In this document: one piece after another, positions 17,888 to 27,366 of the stretch | Numbering within the stretch: the stretch's first letter is position 1 | Layout: each line of letters starts with the position of its first letter | Notes under the pieces: model-generated | The model's database searches: none | What the model was told of the DNA's origin: nothing | What the model saw: only the letters and a program-made list of their open reading frames with translations | Translations under genes and position numbers: made by a program | Assembly: GCA_023393125.1 (NCBI GenBank) | Contig: JAEWMQ010000095.1 | Coordinates: forward strand, 286,821 to 350,820 | Source of the DNA: Bacillota bacterium | Lineage (GTDB): Bacteria; Bacillota; Clostridia; Lachnospirales; Cellulosilyticaceae | Length of the DNA: 64,000 bases | Direction: 5' to 3'

Positions 17888-18884
17888 AGTACTGTTAGGT
17901 ATGAGACAAAATATAATTAGTGAGTTTAAAAAATATGAGTATATTATTTTACCTTTTGTAAAGTTTATATTCATTTTAAGTGCTATACATATGTTAGTAT
18001 CAGCCACTAATTATACAGGCATACTAAGTAGTATATTAGCGATTATATTTTTAGCACTTATTGGGACCTTTGTATCAGCACAATGGATTTTAGTAGGTAG
18101 CATTTTAATAACAACAGTTTTTATCTTACCGGCAAATCCTATATTTGCAGTGTTGATGTTCGTATTACTTACTATTCTTTATTTGGGATTCTTAAGATTC
18201 TTTCCTAAGGAAAGTGTGTTAATTATAGTAACTTTAATGGCATTTGCTATCAATATACCGTTATTAGTACCTATTGTTATAGCTTTATTAGGCGGTTATG
18301 TTAGTGTTGTAATGCTTATGATTGGCACAATTCTATGGTTTATGGTGCCAGAGTTAACAGCAGTTATTCAATCCACTACAATTAATAAAAGCGAGATAGT
18401 AGATTTAGCTACTAGTGTAAGTAAGATTGACTTTAATGCAATGTTGCTAGATGAAAAAATGTTAGCTATAGTAGTGGTGTTTTTTATTGTTTTTTCTGTA
18501 GTATATATTATTAGGAAACAATCTATAGACTATGCACCATATATTGCTATTGGAGTAGGTATGGTAGTTAATATATTAGGCTTTGGATTAGCTATATTAT
18601 TTTTTGATGATATTGGTATGGGAATGACTAGCATTATTTTATGGACTATAGTTAGTGGAGCTGTGGCAGTAATAGTTCAATTTTTTTCCGTAGCACTTGA
18701 TTATCAAAGAGCAGAAGTTGTTCAATTTGAAGATGACGATAATTATTATTATGTTAAGGTAGTGCCTAAAATAAATGTAAAAGTGAGGCATAGTACTGTA
18801 AAACATGTTTATACTAATAACAAAGGGCCTAAAGATTTTAATAGTAGAATAATGGAACCTTATAACGAAGAAAAAGGTATATAA
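17874..18884 (+). CDS. hypothetical multi-pass membrane protein
   Basis: I start at ATG 17874, which has GAGGGGG 7 nt upstream and overlaps the preceding gene by 14 nt. The 336-residue product has about nine hydrophobic segments spread over residues 20-280 and a polar C-terminal tail of about 55 residues (DYQRAEVVQFEDDDNYYYVK). No transporter motif is recognised. Its coupling to the DUF4015 protein suggests a shared envelope role. A terminator follows. Confidence 0.75.
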   Translation: MKSNEVLLGMRQNIISEFKKYEYIILPFVKFIFILSAIHMLVSATNYTGILSSILAIIFLALIGTFVSAQWILVGSILITTVFILPANPIFAVLMFVLLTILYLGFLRFFPKESVLIIVTLMAFAINIPLLVPIVIALLGGYVSVVMLMIGTILWFMVPELTAVIQSTTINKSEIVDLATSVSKIDFNAMLLDEKMLAIVVVFFIVFSVVYIIRKQSIDYAPYIAIGVGMVVNILGFGLAILFFDDIGMGMTSIILWTIVSGAVAVIVQFFSVALDYQRAEVVQFEDDDNYYYVKVVPKINVKVRHSTVKHVYTNNKGPKDFNSRIMEPYNEEKGI

Positions 18885-18889
18885 TTAGG

Positions 18890-18935
18890 AAGGTACAAGC
18901 ATATTATTAATAACAGGCTTGTACCTTTCTTTAAC
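18890..18935 (+). terminator. terminator after the DUF4015 operon
   Basis: AAGGTACAAGC (18890-18900) pairs with GCTTGTACCTT (18917-18927), followed by a T-rich run. Confidence 0.75.
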
Positions 18936-19009
18936 TTTAAGAAAGGATTCATTATTCAAGTGAATTATATAGAGTAGTCGAAAATTAAATACACCTAAGC
19001 GGTAAAACA

Positions 19010-19018
19010 TGATATAAT
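19010..19018 (+). promoter_or_regulatory. extended -10 promoter of cdaA-cdaR
   Basis: TGATATAAT is an extended -10 with a consensus TATAAT, 35 bp before the cdaA start. No clear -35. Confidence 0.4.
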
Positions 19019-19052
19019 AGATTAGAAAATATGTATAAAGGAGTTTTGTTCG

Positions 19053-19910
19053 GTGGACGTAATAAAAGAGGCGCTTGATAAGATACCCTATCTAGGATTT
19101 CCGAATATTGGTATTAGAGATATTGTTGATATACTTGTTGTAGCATATCTTATTTATATTGTACTAGCGTGGATTAAAGACACCAGGACTTGGGCGCTGT
19201 TTAAGGGTGTAATGATTGTCTTAGCCGTAGCTAGTGTGGCATATCTTTTCCAACTACATACATTGTGGTGGGTAGTTTCTAATGCCATTACAGTAGGTAC
19301 TTTTGCTATTTTAGTTGTATTTCAGCCGGAACTTAGAAGGGCTTTAGAACAAATAGGTAGAGGTAAATTGTTTGAATCCTTAATTAGTACCTCGGATCAG
19401 GCCGAGGATGGACTGACAAATGAAGCTATTGATGCAATTGCAAAAGCTTCGCTGCACATGTCTAAATATAAAACAGGAGCATTAATTGTACTTGAACAAG
19501 AGACTAGACTTGGTGATGTAGAAAGAACTGGAATCAAGATAGATGCCCTTATTTCTAGTCAATTACTCATTAATATTTTTGAAAAGAATACCCCTTTACA
19601 TGATGGAGCAGTTATTATTAAAAATAATAGAGTATCTGCGGCTACTTGTTTCCTGCCTCTTTCAGACAGTATGGAGATTAGTAAGGACTTAGGTACAAGG
19701 CATAGGGCGGCTATTGGGATTTCTGAAGCTACAGATGCCCTTGTTATTGTTGTGTCTGAAGAAAATGGTATTATATCTTGTGTGAGAAATGGAAAGATAA
19801 AACGAGGACTAGATACAGAACTTATTAAAAAGATTCTCCTTTCTACTAGAAAGAAAAAACGTTCAGAGAGAAAAAAGGTAATATGGAAAGGAAAGAGTAA
19901 GCATGAATAA
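19053..19910 (+). CDS. cdaA: diadenylate cyclase CdaA
   Basis: CdaA makes cyclic di-AMP from two ATP at the membrane; c-di-AMP controls potassium and osmolyte balance and cell-wall homeostasis. Three N-terminal membrane segments (about residues 20-95) are followed by the DisA_N/DAC domain, with the catalytic DGA at 184-186 and RHR at 216-218. The length of 285 residues is normal. The start is GTG 19053, with AAAGGAG 9 nt upstream. The last 8 nt overlap cdaR. In many Firmicutes glmM is the third gene of this operon; here it is 25 kb away (46217). Confidence 0.95.
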   Translation: MDVIKEALDKIPYLGFPNIGIRDIVDILVVAYLIYIVLAWIKDTRTWALFKGVMIVLAVASVAYLFQLHTLWWVVSNAITVGTFAILVVFQPELRRALEQIGRGKLFESLISTSDQAEDGLTNEAIDAIAKASLHMSKYKTGALIVLEQETRLGDVERTGIKIDALISSQLLINIFEKNTPLHDGAVIIKNNRVSAATCFLPLSDSMEISKDLGTRHRAAIGISEATDALVIVVSEENGIISCVRNGKIKRGLDTELIKKILLSTRKKKRSERKKVIWKGKSKHE

Positions 19911-21252
19911 ATTATTTGCAGACAACCTTCCATGGAAAATCACATCATTAGTACTTGCTTTTATCCTTTGGCTTTTTGTTATTAATACGCAAAACCCTAT
20001 TCAGCCTCAAGAAATTTCAGGTGTTAACGTAGTTATTACTGGACTGGATGATTTGGAAGCTAAGGGTTATAAGTTAAAAAATGAAAATGAAATAAAAAAT
20101 CAGAACTTCAAAGTGGTTGTATCAGGGCCGCGTCTAGAAATTGATAAGTTAGTAAAGAATCCTCAGTTAATTACAGCCACTCTTAATATGGCGGATTATA
20201 TGGGAAACTTAACAGAAGCATCCTTGGCTGATACTGCCAACTATACAGTTAAGATTAATTTAGATAGTTATACCATTAGTGTGACAGATAAAAGACCGCA
20301 GGTAACAAAAGTGCTTATAGATAAAATTGATCAGAAATTGCAGAAGGTTACTTATGAGATGTCTAAAGACTTAACGGATACGTATACTTTAATTGGGGAT
20401 GGTGTACCTGTTATTACGCCAGACAAAGTAACCATTACAGGTCCTAAGTCAGATATTGATAGAGTTTCAGAAGCAAAAGTGTTTATCGAAGCAAAGGACT
20501 TTTCTGAAGAGAAGCTAGTAGCTCAGTTACCTATTAAGCTTTATGATGCGGAGGGGGCAGAAATTACTACCTTATCCTTATCCACTGATACTGCAGAAGT
20601 GAAATTACCGATTGGTAGTGAAAAAGAAGTACCTATTAAAGTTAATTACACAGGAACACTTAAAGAAGGCCTAGTACTGATTAATACCATTGTCTCACCG
20701 GAAAAGGTAAAACTTATTGGTAAGTCAGAGCTTTTAGCAGGTATTAAAGAAATAGAGCTTGAACCTATTGACCTAAGTAAGATAGAGAAAACAGACCTTA
20801 TAGAGGTTAATATGAAGCTACCTGAGGGCGTTATGACCTTAATTGATAGTAAGGTGAATGTAAGTCTAGAAGTAATGGAAGAAGAAAGTCTAGAATATCC
20901 AATTCAGACTAATGAAATGGATTTAACAGTAATTGGTTTAGGTGATAATCTAACTTATGAGATCTTAACACCCAATATTCAAGTAGTATTAAGTGCATTA
21001 CCTAATAAGCTACTTGGATACACAAAAGATGATATTAAGTTTTCATTAGACCTTACAGGCTATGAGCCAGGTGAGTATCAATTACCGCTAATTATTACTC
21101 CGCCAGAAGATGTAAGAGTAGTAGGTTCGCCTATTAATATTGATGTTCGTATTAAGCAACTTGAAGCCCCGGTGCCTACAAATGAACCAGATCAAAATGG
21201 TCCAGGGAATACACAAGGAGGAGCTTCTAACAATACAGATGAAAATCAATAG
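19903..21252 (+). CDS. cdaR: CdaA regulatory protein CdaR (YbbR-domain protein)
   Basis: CdaR is a membrane-anchored extracytoplasmic protein that binds and modulates CdaA. A hydrophobic N-terminal segment (about residues 12-28, SLVLAFILWLFVINTQ) is followed by several YbbR repeats of about 85 residues, for example at about 45-140, 145-225, 230-310 and 315-415, and a low-complexity Gln/Asn/Gly tail. The length of 449 residues is in the usual range. Translationally coupled to cdaA. Confidence 0.93.
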   Translation: MNKLFADNLPWKITSLVLAFILWLFVINTQNPIQPQEISGVNVVITGLDDLEAKGYKLKNENEIKNQNFKVVVSGPRLEIDKLVKNPQLITATLNMADYMGNLTEASLADTANYTVKINLDSYTISVTDKRPQVTKVLIDKIDQKLQKVTYEMSKDLTDTYTLIGDGVPVITPDKVTITGPKSDIDRVSEAKVFIEAKDFSEEKLVAQLPIKLYDAEGAEITTLSLSTDTAEVKLPIGSEKEVPIKVNYTGTLKEGLVLINTIVSPEKVKLIGKSELLAGIKEIELEPIDLSKIEKTDLIEVNMKLPEGVMTLIDSKVNVSLEVMEEESLEYPIQTNEMDLTVIGLGDNLTYEILTPNIQVVLSALPNKLLGYTKDDIKFSLDLTGYEPGEYQLPLIITPPEDVRVVGSPINIDVRIKQLEAPVPTNEPDQNGPGNTQGGASNNTDENQ

Positions 21253-21273
21253 TAAAAAATCTTGTAAATAGAG

Positions 21274-21320
21274 ACCATGCATAGTCTAGAGTTATTACTC
21301 TGGGTATGCATGGTTTTTAT
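21274..21320 (+). terminator. terminator after cdaR
   Basis: ACCATGCATA (21274-21283) pairs with TATGCATGGT (21305-21314), followed by TTTTATTG. Confidence 0.8.
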
Positions 21321-21423
21321 TGTTTTTTAGAAGTAAATCTAAATAAAGTGAAAGATTTCATGTATATATTTATTATAAAGTCACTTTTTTGATGTCATTT
21401 TTTATCTGTCTGTTAATAAGGGA

Positions 21424-21451
21424 TTGTAATTTTAGCAAGATAATATATAAT
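21424..21451 (+). promoter_or_regulatory. promoter of the esterase/alpha-galactosidase operon
   Basis: TTGTAA at 21424-21429, a 16-bp spacer and TATAAT at 21446-21451. The 21 nt from 21440 to 21460 are identical to 32155-32175 upstream of the mannan ABC importer, so the two promoters may be co-regulated. Confidence 0.6.
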
Positions 21452-21580
21452 TAATTTAAGTTTAAAAAGTCATATTTTTAATTAAAAATATTTAATATTA
21501 GGTTAGTTTAATAAGAAAGATAAAAATTAAGTAGTAGAAGTAAAAACAATAAAAAATCGACATGATAAAGGAGAGTGCAT

Positions 21581-22636
21581 ATGAATACAGAGAAATTAAG
21601 GCATGTATTACAAAGAGCACAAAATGGAGAAAAGCTAACCATTGGTTTTTTAGGCGGTTCCATTACGCAAGGTTGTAACCCAAGCTTACCTGAAAATGCT
21701 TATGTTGAAAAAGTTTATAAGTGGTTTAAAGAAAGATTTCCTAAAGCTAATATAAATAGAATTAATGTTGGTGTAGGGGCTACAGGTTCTTTAATAGGAG
21801 TCCATCGTGTAGAAAGAGATTTATTAGTACATAAGCCAGATTTAGTATTTGTTGAATTTGCCGCTAATGATGTACCGCCTAAAGAAAAAACGAACCTCTC
21901 ATATGAAAGTTTAATAAGACGTATTCTAAAGACGTTAAAAGATGTGGCAGTTGTTGAGATTTTTATGACTTTACAAGATGGTACAAGTGCGGAAGAAGAA
22001 CAGGCTGCGATTGCCAAGTATTATGGCATACCAACAGTAAGCTATAGACAAGAAATTTTCAAGGAAATTGCTAAAGGGACATATACATGGGAGGACATTG
22101 AAACAGATGAAGTTCATCCTAATGATAGGGGACATGGTATCATTGCAAACTTAGTAGCAGATTTAGTAGAGGATGTTATTAGCAACCCTACTTTAGAGGA
22201 TAAGCATGATAATATGCCACAAGTACCTTTATATGGTGCACCTTATGAAAAGGGAAAGCTTTTAACTTGTAAGGAAATATCCTATATAAAAAAAGTGGGA
22301 TTTGAAGCAAGTAAAGAGCAGTTTAGAACTATAGGAGATGGCTACCAAAACAAAGAAGAAGCTAAGGAAGCTGAGCTAGTATGTGAATTAGAAGGAAGTC
22401 ATATCTTCCTATTGTATGTTAAAGGAATAGAAGAGATAAGAGGAAAAGTCATGATTACAATTGATGATGAGCCAGCTACTGTGCTTGATACTTATTTTGA
22501 CAATGGTTGGGGGAATTATCCTGAGACCTATCCTATTCTAGAAGATGGTGATTATAAGAAACATAAGGTAACTTTAACAGTAATGGGGGCTCCTGATAAA
22601 CAACTAGTAAGTATATTAGGATTTTTAGTTTCATAA
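21581..22636 (+). CDS. SGNH/GDSL-family esterase, probably carbohydrate deacetylase
   Basis: The N-terminal 200 residues show the SGNH hydrolase blocks: GGSITQG (nucleophile Ser, near residue 28), a conserved Gly (GVGATGS), AND (FAANDVPP) and the DEVHPND catalytic Asp-His. A C-terminal domain of about 150 residues follows. There is no signal peptide, so it acts in the cytoplasm. Its place at the head of the mannan operon suggests removal of acetyl groups from imported mannooligosaccharides; that substrate is inferred. I use ATG 21581, not GTG 21575, because AAGGAG is correctly spaced for it. Confidence 0.85.
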   Translation: MNTEKLRHVLQRAQNGEKLTIGFLGGSITQGCNPSLPENAYVEKVYKWFKERFPKANINRINVGVGATGSLIGVHRVERDLLVHKPDLVFVEFAANDVPPKEKTNLSYESLIRRILKTLKDVAVVEIFMTLQDGTSAEEEQAAIAKYYGIPTVSYRQEIFKEIAKGTYTWEDIETDEVHPNDRGHGIIANLVADLVEDVISNPTLEDKHDNMPQVPLYGAPYEKGKLLTCKEISYIKKVGFEASKEQFRTIGDGYQNKEEAKEAELVCELEGSHIFLLYVKGIEEIRGKVMITIDDEPATVLDTYFDNGWGNYPETYPILEDGDYKKHKVTLTVMGAPDKQLVSILGFLVS

Positions 22637-22679
22637 ATAGATCAATGAGTAACGATAAATAAACTTAAGGAGATAGGAT

Positions 22680-24869
22680 ATGGCAATTAAATACTATGAA
22701 AGTGAACGCGTTTTTAAATTAGATACACCACAGTCCACATATATGTTAGGAATTGTTGATGAGGAGAATTTTGTTGGTCATATTTATTATGGTAAAAGAG
22801 TAGAGGATTATCATTTAAGCTATTTAATGAGAACAAATGAAAATCCGTATGTACCTAGTACTAATAATAGAGATAGGGGAAGTTTTTTAGATAGTTTTCC
22901 TATGGAATATTCAACACATGGTATTGGAGATTTTAGAGAAAGCTGCTTAAGTGTAAAGTCTCCAATCGGACATAGTGCATGCCATTTATCTTATGTAAGT
23001 CATACGATTTATGAAGGTAAAAAATCATTAGAAGGCTTACCAGCGACGTTTGGTGAAAACAATGAATGTACAACGTTAGAACTTGTCTGTAGGGATAACG
23101 TTCTAGATTTAGAAGTGGTACTTAGTTATACGGTTTTTGAACATTTAGATGTTGTGACTAGAAATACTAGAATCATTAACAAACATACAGAGCCCATTAT
23201 TCTTACTAAAGCATTATCTATATGTTTAGATATGGATAATAGAGATTTTGAGCTTCTTACTTTACATGGCTCTTGGGCTAGGGAGCGTCATATACAACGC
23301 AGAAAAGTAGGCTATGGTAAACAAGGAACTTCTTCAATTAGAGGAGAATCTAGCCATCAAGATCATCCCTTTATGGCACTAGTGACAGCAGATACTACCG
23401 AGGATAAAGGGGAAGTTTATGGTTTCCATTTTGTTTACTCTGGTAACTTTATGGCACAAGTAGAATGTAATCAGTTTGATAGTGTAAGAGCAGTGATGGG
23501 TATTGAACCTACTGACTTTAGCTGGGAGTTAAAGAAACAAGCTACATTTACTACACCAGAGGTTGTTATGGTGTATTCAGATGAAGGACTTGGAAAGATG
23601 AGTAGAACACTTCATGATTTATATCGTAATCATTTAATTAGAGGGAAGTATAAAGATAAAAAACGTCCAATCTTAATTAATAACTGGGAAGCAACTTATT
23701 TCGATTTTGATACAGATAAATTACTATCCATTGCTAAAGAAGCTTCTTCATTAGGAATAGAGATGCTGGTTATGGATGATGGTTGGTTTGGTAATAGAAG
23801 TAGTGATAACTGTGCATTAGGAGATTGGCAAGTTAACGAAGAGAAGATTAAAGGTGGCCTAAAATACTTAGTAGATGAAGTGAATAAATTAGGCATGTCT
23901 TTTGGTATTTGGTTTGAACCAGAGATGATTTCTCCAGATTCAGATTTATACCGGGCTCATCCAGATTGGGCAATTGGGGTACCTAGTAGAGTAGGGACCT
24001 TATGCCGTAATCAATATGTATTAGATTTATCAAGGCAAGATGTAAGAGATTATGTTTATGAGTGTTTAAGAAAAGTACTAAGCAGTGCGAATATTACCTA
24101 TGTCAAATGGGATATGAATCGCCCATTAACAGATTTAGGAAGCCATTATTTAGGAGCTAATGAGCAAGGTGAGCTTTATCACCGTTATGTATTAGGTGTA
24201 TATGAACTTCAGCAAAGATTAATAGATGAATTCCCAGATATACTTTTAGAAAACTGTTCTGGTGGTGGTGCAAGATTTGACCCAGGTATGCTTTACTATA
24301 GTCCTCAAATTTGGTGTTCGGATGATACCGATGCCATTGAAAGATTAAAGATTCAAGAAGGAACAGCACTTATTTATCCATTATCAGCTATAGGTGCTCA
24401 TGTAAGTGACTGTCCTAACCATACAGTAGGTAGAACAACACCTTTTGAAACAAGAGGCTATGTAGCTTTATTAGGTACATTTGGTTATGAATTAGATGTT
24501 ACTCGTATACCAGAAGAAGATAGAGCTATGATTCCAGACCAAGTAGCTATGTATCATAAATATAATGATTTAGTAAGAGAAGGGGATTATTACCGTATTG
24601 CTTCTTACAGCCAAAATCATATGTATGATTGTTGGTCAGTTGTATCAAAAGATAAGAAGGAAGCTTTAGTTACTTTTATTCAAGTCATGGCGAGGCCTAA
24701 CTATCATAGTAGAAGGATTTACTTAAAAGGGTTAAATCCAAAGGCATTTTACCGTATTGAAGGGACTAAGGAAGTTTATGCAGGAGATGTTTTAATGCAT
24801 GCAGGGCTTAATATACAAAATGTATTTGGAGACTTTAAAGGAAAGCTCATTCACTTAATTGCAGAATAG
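22680..24869 (+). CDS. alpha-galactosidase, GH36
   Basis: This enzyme removes alpha-1,6-galactosyl groups from galacto(gluco)mannan oligosaccharides and raffinose-type sugars. The 729-residue protein has the N-terminal beta-sandwich, the TIM barrel and the C-terminal sheet of GH36. The nucleophile is D478 in VKWDMNRP and the acid/base D548 in WCSDDTDA; LMVDDGWFG-type (LVMDDGWFG) and ENCSGGGARFD motifs are also present. Length and residue numbers closely match well-studied Bacillales GH36 enzymes. No signal peptide, so it is cytoplasmic. AAGGAG lies 7 nt before ATG 22680. Confidence 0.95.
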   Translation: MAIKYYESERVFKLDTPQSTYMLGIVDEENFVGHIYYGKRVEDYHLSYLMRTNENPYVPSTNNRDRGSFLDSFPMEYSTHGIGDFRESCLSVKSPIGHSACHLSYVSHTIYEGKKSLEGLPATFGENNECTTLELVCRDNVLDLEVVLSYTVFEHLDVVTRNTRIINKHTEPIILTKALSICLDMDNRDFELLTLHGSWARERHIQRRKVGYGKQGTSSIRGESSHQDHPFMALVTADTTEDKGEVYGFHFVYSGNFMAQVECNQFDSVRAVMGIEPTDFSWELKKQATFTTPEVVMVYSDEGLGKMSRTLHDLYRNHLIRGKYKDKKRPILINNWEATYFDFDTDKLLSIAKEASSLGIEMLVMDDGWFGNRSSDNCALGDWQVNEEKIKGGLKYLVDEVNKLGMSFGIWFEPEMISPDSDLYRAHPDWAIGVPSRVGTLCRNQYVLDLSRQDVRDYVYECLRKVLSSANITYVKWDMNRPLTDLGSHYLGANEQGELYHRYVLGVYELQQRLIDEFPDILLENCSGGGARFDPGMLYYSPQIWCSDDTDAIERLKIQEGTALIYPLSAIGAHVSDCPNHTVGRTTPFETRGYVALLGTFGYELDVTRIPEEDRAMIPDQVAMYHKYNDLVREGDYYRIASYSQNHMYDCWSVVSKDKKEALVTFIQVMARPNYHSRRIYLKGLNPKAFYRIEGTKEVYAGDVLMHAGLNIQNVFGDFKGKLIHLIAE

Positions 24870-24881
24870 GAGGAGAGTCTT

Positions 24882-25124
24882 ATGCAACTTATTTTTGCTA
24901 TATTTTGTATTATCTTTGGCGTAACTGTAGTGGTTATGCCAAAGAGAGAAATAATTGATTTGATTCTTATGGGCAAAAGCTACTTGTATGAAGATAAGCT
25001 TTATCGGTTAGATAAAATAATAATCATCTTTCGTATTATAAGTGGTATCGTAGCAGCTATTGGAATTTATATTTGCTTTACTTATGTTTACTATATGTTT
25101 ATTAATCCAAGTTCTATAGCATAG
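24882..25124 (+). CDS. small two-TM membrane protein
   Basis: The 80-residue protein starts 12 nt after the first GH36 gene, with AGGAGAG upstream, and stops 14 nt before the second. It has two hydrophobic segments (about residues 1-20 and 47-73) and a positively charged middle. No family is recognised. Being embedded between two alpha-galactosidase genes with a good ribosome binding site, it is a real gene; a role near the importer or membrane is only a guess. Confidence 0.65.
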   Translation: MQLIFAIFCIIFGVTVVVMPKREIIDLILMGKSYLYEDKLYRLDKIIIIFRIISGIVAAIGIYICFTYVYYMFINPSSIA

Positions 25125-25138
25125 GAAGGTGAAGCTAT

Positions 25139-27250
25139 ATGGGGAGAATAGAAATTATTGAGAACGGTATTTATATCACCTTAGAAATCACAAAAGAAGG
25201 ACAGTTAAAGTTATTACATTTTTCTAGTATACCTTTCGATGAAAAAACAATTGTGTCAGAACGTATTCTAAGGGAAGCCTTTAATCTTGTAGAGCTTAAT
25301 GTGGCAGGATTAGATAAGCCTTATGAAAGGCATGGTAACAAATATATTGTTACAGCACCGGGTTACCGTATGAAGTATAGTCATCATAAAGATGGGAGAA
25401 ATGAGTTAGGAAGAAAGCTTGAAATAACAACATATGATGAAGAAACAGAAATTTATGTTACAACACATATGCAGTTTTATAATGAGATTGCAATTGTACG
25501 TTTTTGGAATGTAGTTTTAAATAAGGGCAAAGAGCCTCAAACTTTAGAGTATATTTCTTCGTTTAACTATACAGGCTTTGAAAAAGAAGGGGTACTTACA
25601 AGTGATGAGAAGATCCAGATAAAAATACCTCATCATTCTTGGCAAAGAGAAATGAATTGGCAGACCTATACCTTGCCACAAGTAGGATTAGAACAAGTGC
25701 AACCAGTTGTAGAGCGAAGGTCATCTAACGCTTTAGAGGTAACCAATGTAGGAAACTGGTCTAGTAAAAAATATTTACCTATGGGTTATATAGAAAATAC
25801 AGAAGTGGGAAGTAGCTTATTTTGGCAAATAGAGCATAATGGTTCTTGGCATTGGGAAATAGGAGACCAAAATGGACACTTTTACATCAATATTTCTGGC
25901 CCTGATGAATTAAATGCCCATTGGTTTAAAGTATTACAACAAGATGAGCTATTTACATCGGTACCTGTAGCAGTGGGAGTCACTTCTAAAGGTCTAGATG
26001 ATGCTATGGGACAATTGACACGTTATAGAAGAAAGATTAGAAGACCTAATGCAGATAATGAGAAATTAAAAATAATCTTTAATGACTATATGAATTCCTT
26101 GTGGGGAGACCCGACTACGGAAAAAGAGCTTCCTTTAATAGATGCAGCAGCCAAGGCGGGATGCGAATATTACTGCATTGATGCTGGTTGGTATGCAGAT
26201 GGTAACTGGTGGGATAATGTAGGGGAATGGAAAGAATCTAGAAAGAGATTTCCCAATGGTTTAAAAGAAGTAACTACTTATATTAAGGAAAAGGGTATGA
26301 TACCTGGAGCATGGTTAGAAATAGAAGTGATGGGTATTTATTGCCCAAAGCTTAAAGAAATAGATGATAGTTGGTTTTTTATAAGACACGGTAAGCGGGT
26401 GCATGATAGAAGTCGTTATCAGCTAGATTTTAGAAATGAAGAAGTTAGGAAATATGCAACTGAAGTGATTGACAGACTGATTAATGAATATGGTATTGGT
26501 TATATCAAAATGGATTATAATATTGAACCTGGTATAGGAACAGAGTACAAAGCAGATAGTGTTGGAGAAGGTTTACTGGGGCATGAAAGAGCCTATTTAA
26601 AATGGTTAGATGATATTTTTGAAAAATATCCAGAGCTTATTATTGAGAATTGCTCAAGCGGAGGTCTTAGAATGGATTATGCAATGCTTTCAAGATATAG
26701 TATTCAATCCACAAGTGATCAAGATAACTATTTGATGTATGCTACTATAGCAGCTAATGCACCTACAGCTATGACTCCAGAACAAGCGGCAGTTTGGTCC
26801 TATCCTTTAAGTGAAGGTGACAAAGAGGAAGTTGTTTTTAATATGGTAAATGCTATGTTACTACGTATTCATCAAAGTGGGCATTTGGCACGTTTGAGTG
26901 AGGAAAGAAGTAAATTAGTAAAAGAAGCATTAGATTACTATAAGGCCATTAGAAAAGATTTAAAAGAAGCTGTCCCATTTTGGCCATTAGGATTATCTCA
27001 TTTTAAAGATGAATGGGTATGCCTAGGAATGAAGACGAAAGAAAAGCTTTACATAGCTATTTGGAGAAGACAAGGAAATCAGCCACATAAGGAAATTCCT
27101 TTAAAGGGACTAGAAAATAAACAAGTCATTGTAAAATGTACATATCCTAGTTATGAACAATGTCAATATGAATGGCAAAGCAGTACGCAAAGCATGAGCA
27201 TAACACTAGCCCCTTGTACGGCGAGAATACTAGAAATTTCTACAAAATAA
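25139..27250 (+). CDS. second GH36-type alpha-galactosidase
   Basis: Clan-D glycoside hydrolase of 703 residues. The nucleophile is predicted as D459 in YIKMDYN and the acid/base as D527 in STSDQDN; WYADGNWWDN and ENCSSGGLRMDY also fit GH36. It differs clearly from the gene at 22680 (YIKMDYN instead of VKWDMNRP; no SDDTD), so it belongs to another GH36 subgroup and may prefer a different substrate, such as internal side chains or alpha-GalNAc. No signal peptide. GGAAGGTGA precedes ATG 25139. Confidence 0.88.
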   Translation: MGRIEIIENGIYITLEITKEGQLKLLHFSSIPFDEKTIVSERILREAFNLVELNVAGLDKPYERHGNKYIVTAPGYRMKYSHHKDGRNELGRKLEITTYDEETEIYVTTHMQFYNEIAIVRFWNVVLNKGKEPQTLEYISSFNYTGFEKEGVLTSDEKIQIKIPHHSWQREMNWQTYTLPQVGLEQVQPVVERRSSNALEVTNVGNWSSKKYLPMGYIENTEVGSSLFWQIEHNGSWHWEIGDQNGHFYINISGPDELNAHWFKVLQQDELFTSVPVAVGVTSKGLDDAMGQLTRYRRKIRRPNADNEKLKIIFNDYMNSLWGDPTTEKELPLIDAAAKAGCEYYCIDAGWYADGNWWDNVGEWKESRKRFPNGLKEVTTYIKEKGMIPGAWLEIEVMGIYCPKLKEIDDSWFFIRHGKRVHDRSRYQLDFRNEEVRKYATEVIDRLINEYGIGYIKMDYNIEPGIGTEYKADSVGEGLLGHERAYLKWLDDIFEKYPELIIENCSSGGLRMDYAMLSRYSIQSTSDQDNYLMYATIAANAPTAMTPEQAAVWSYPLSEGDKEEVVFNMVNAMLLRIHQSGHLARLSEERSKLVKEALDYYKAIRKDLKEAVPFWPLGLSHFKDEWVCLGMKTKEKLYIAIWRRQGNQPHKEIPLKGLENKQVIVKCTYPSYEQCQYEWQSSTQSMSITLAPCTARILEISTK

Positions 27251-27278
27251 ATAAGTATAAATATATTTTCTGAAAATA

Positions 27279-27307
27279 TTGACAAAATTAAGAAGAGAAA
27301 ATATACT
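27279..27307 (+). promoter_or_regulatory. sigma-A promoter of the mannosidase-LacI unit
   Basis: TTGACA at 27279-27284, a 17-bp spacer and TATACT at 27302-27307, 60 bp before the GH2 start. Confidence 0.75.
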
Positions 27308-27310
27308 TGT

Positions 27311-27320
27311 TTTAGCTAAA
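27311..27320. promoter_or_regulatory. candidate operator palindrome TTTAGCTAAA
   Basis: A perfect 10-bp palindrome located just after the -10, over the expected transcription start. The same palindrome occurs at 32191-32200 downstream of the ABC importer promoter. Candidate target of the LacI-type regulator at 29897. Confidence 0.5.
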
Positions 27321-27366
27321 AAAATAAACTAAAAAATAACTTAATATTTTAATTAGGAGAAGGTTT

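Larger units (their letters stand above)
21253..21580 (+). other. gene-free stretch between cdaR and the mannan island
   Basis: It contains the cdaR terminator (21274-21320), then very AT-rich DNA with a promoter at 21424-21451. No ORF is seen. This marks the left boundary of the mannan island. Confidence 0.6.
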
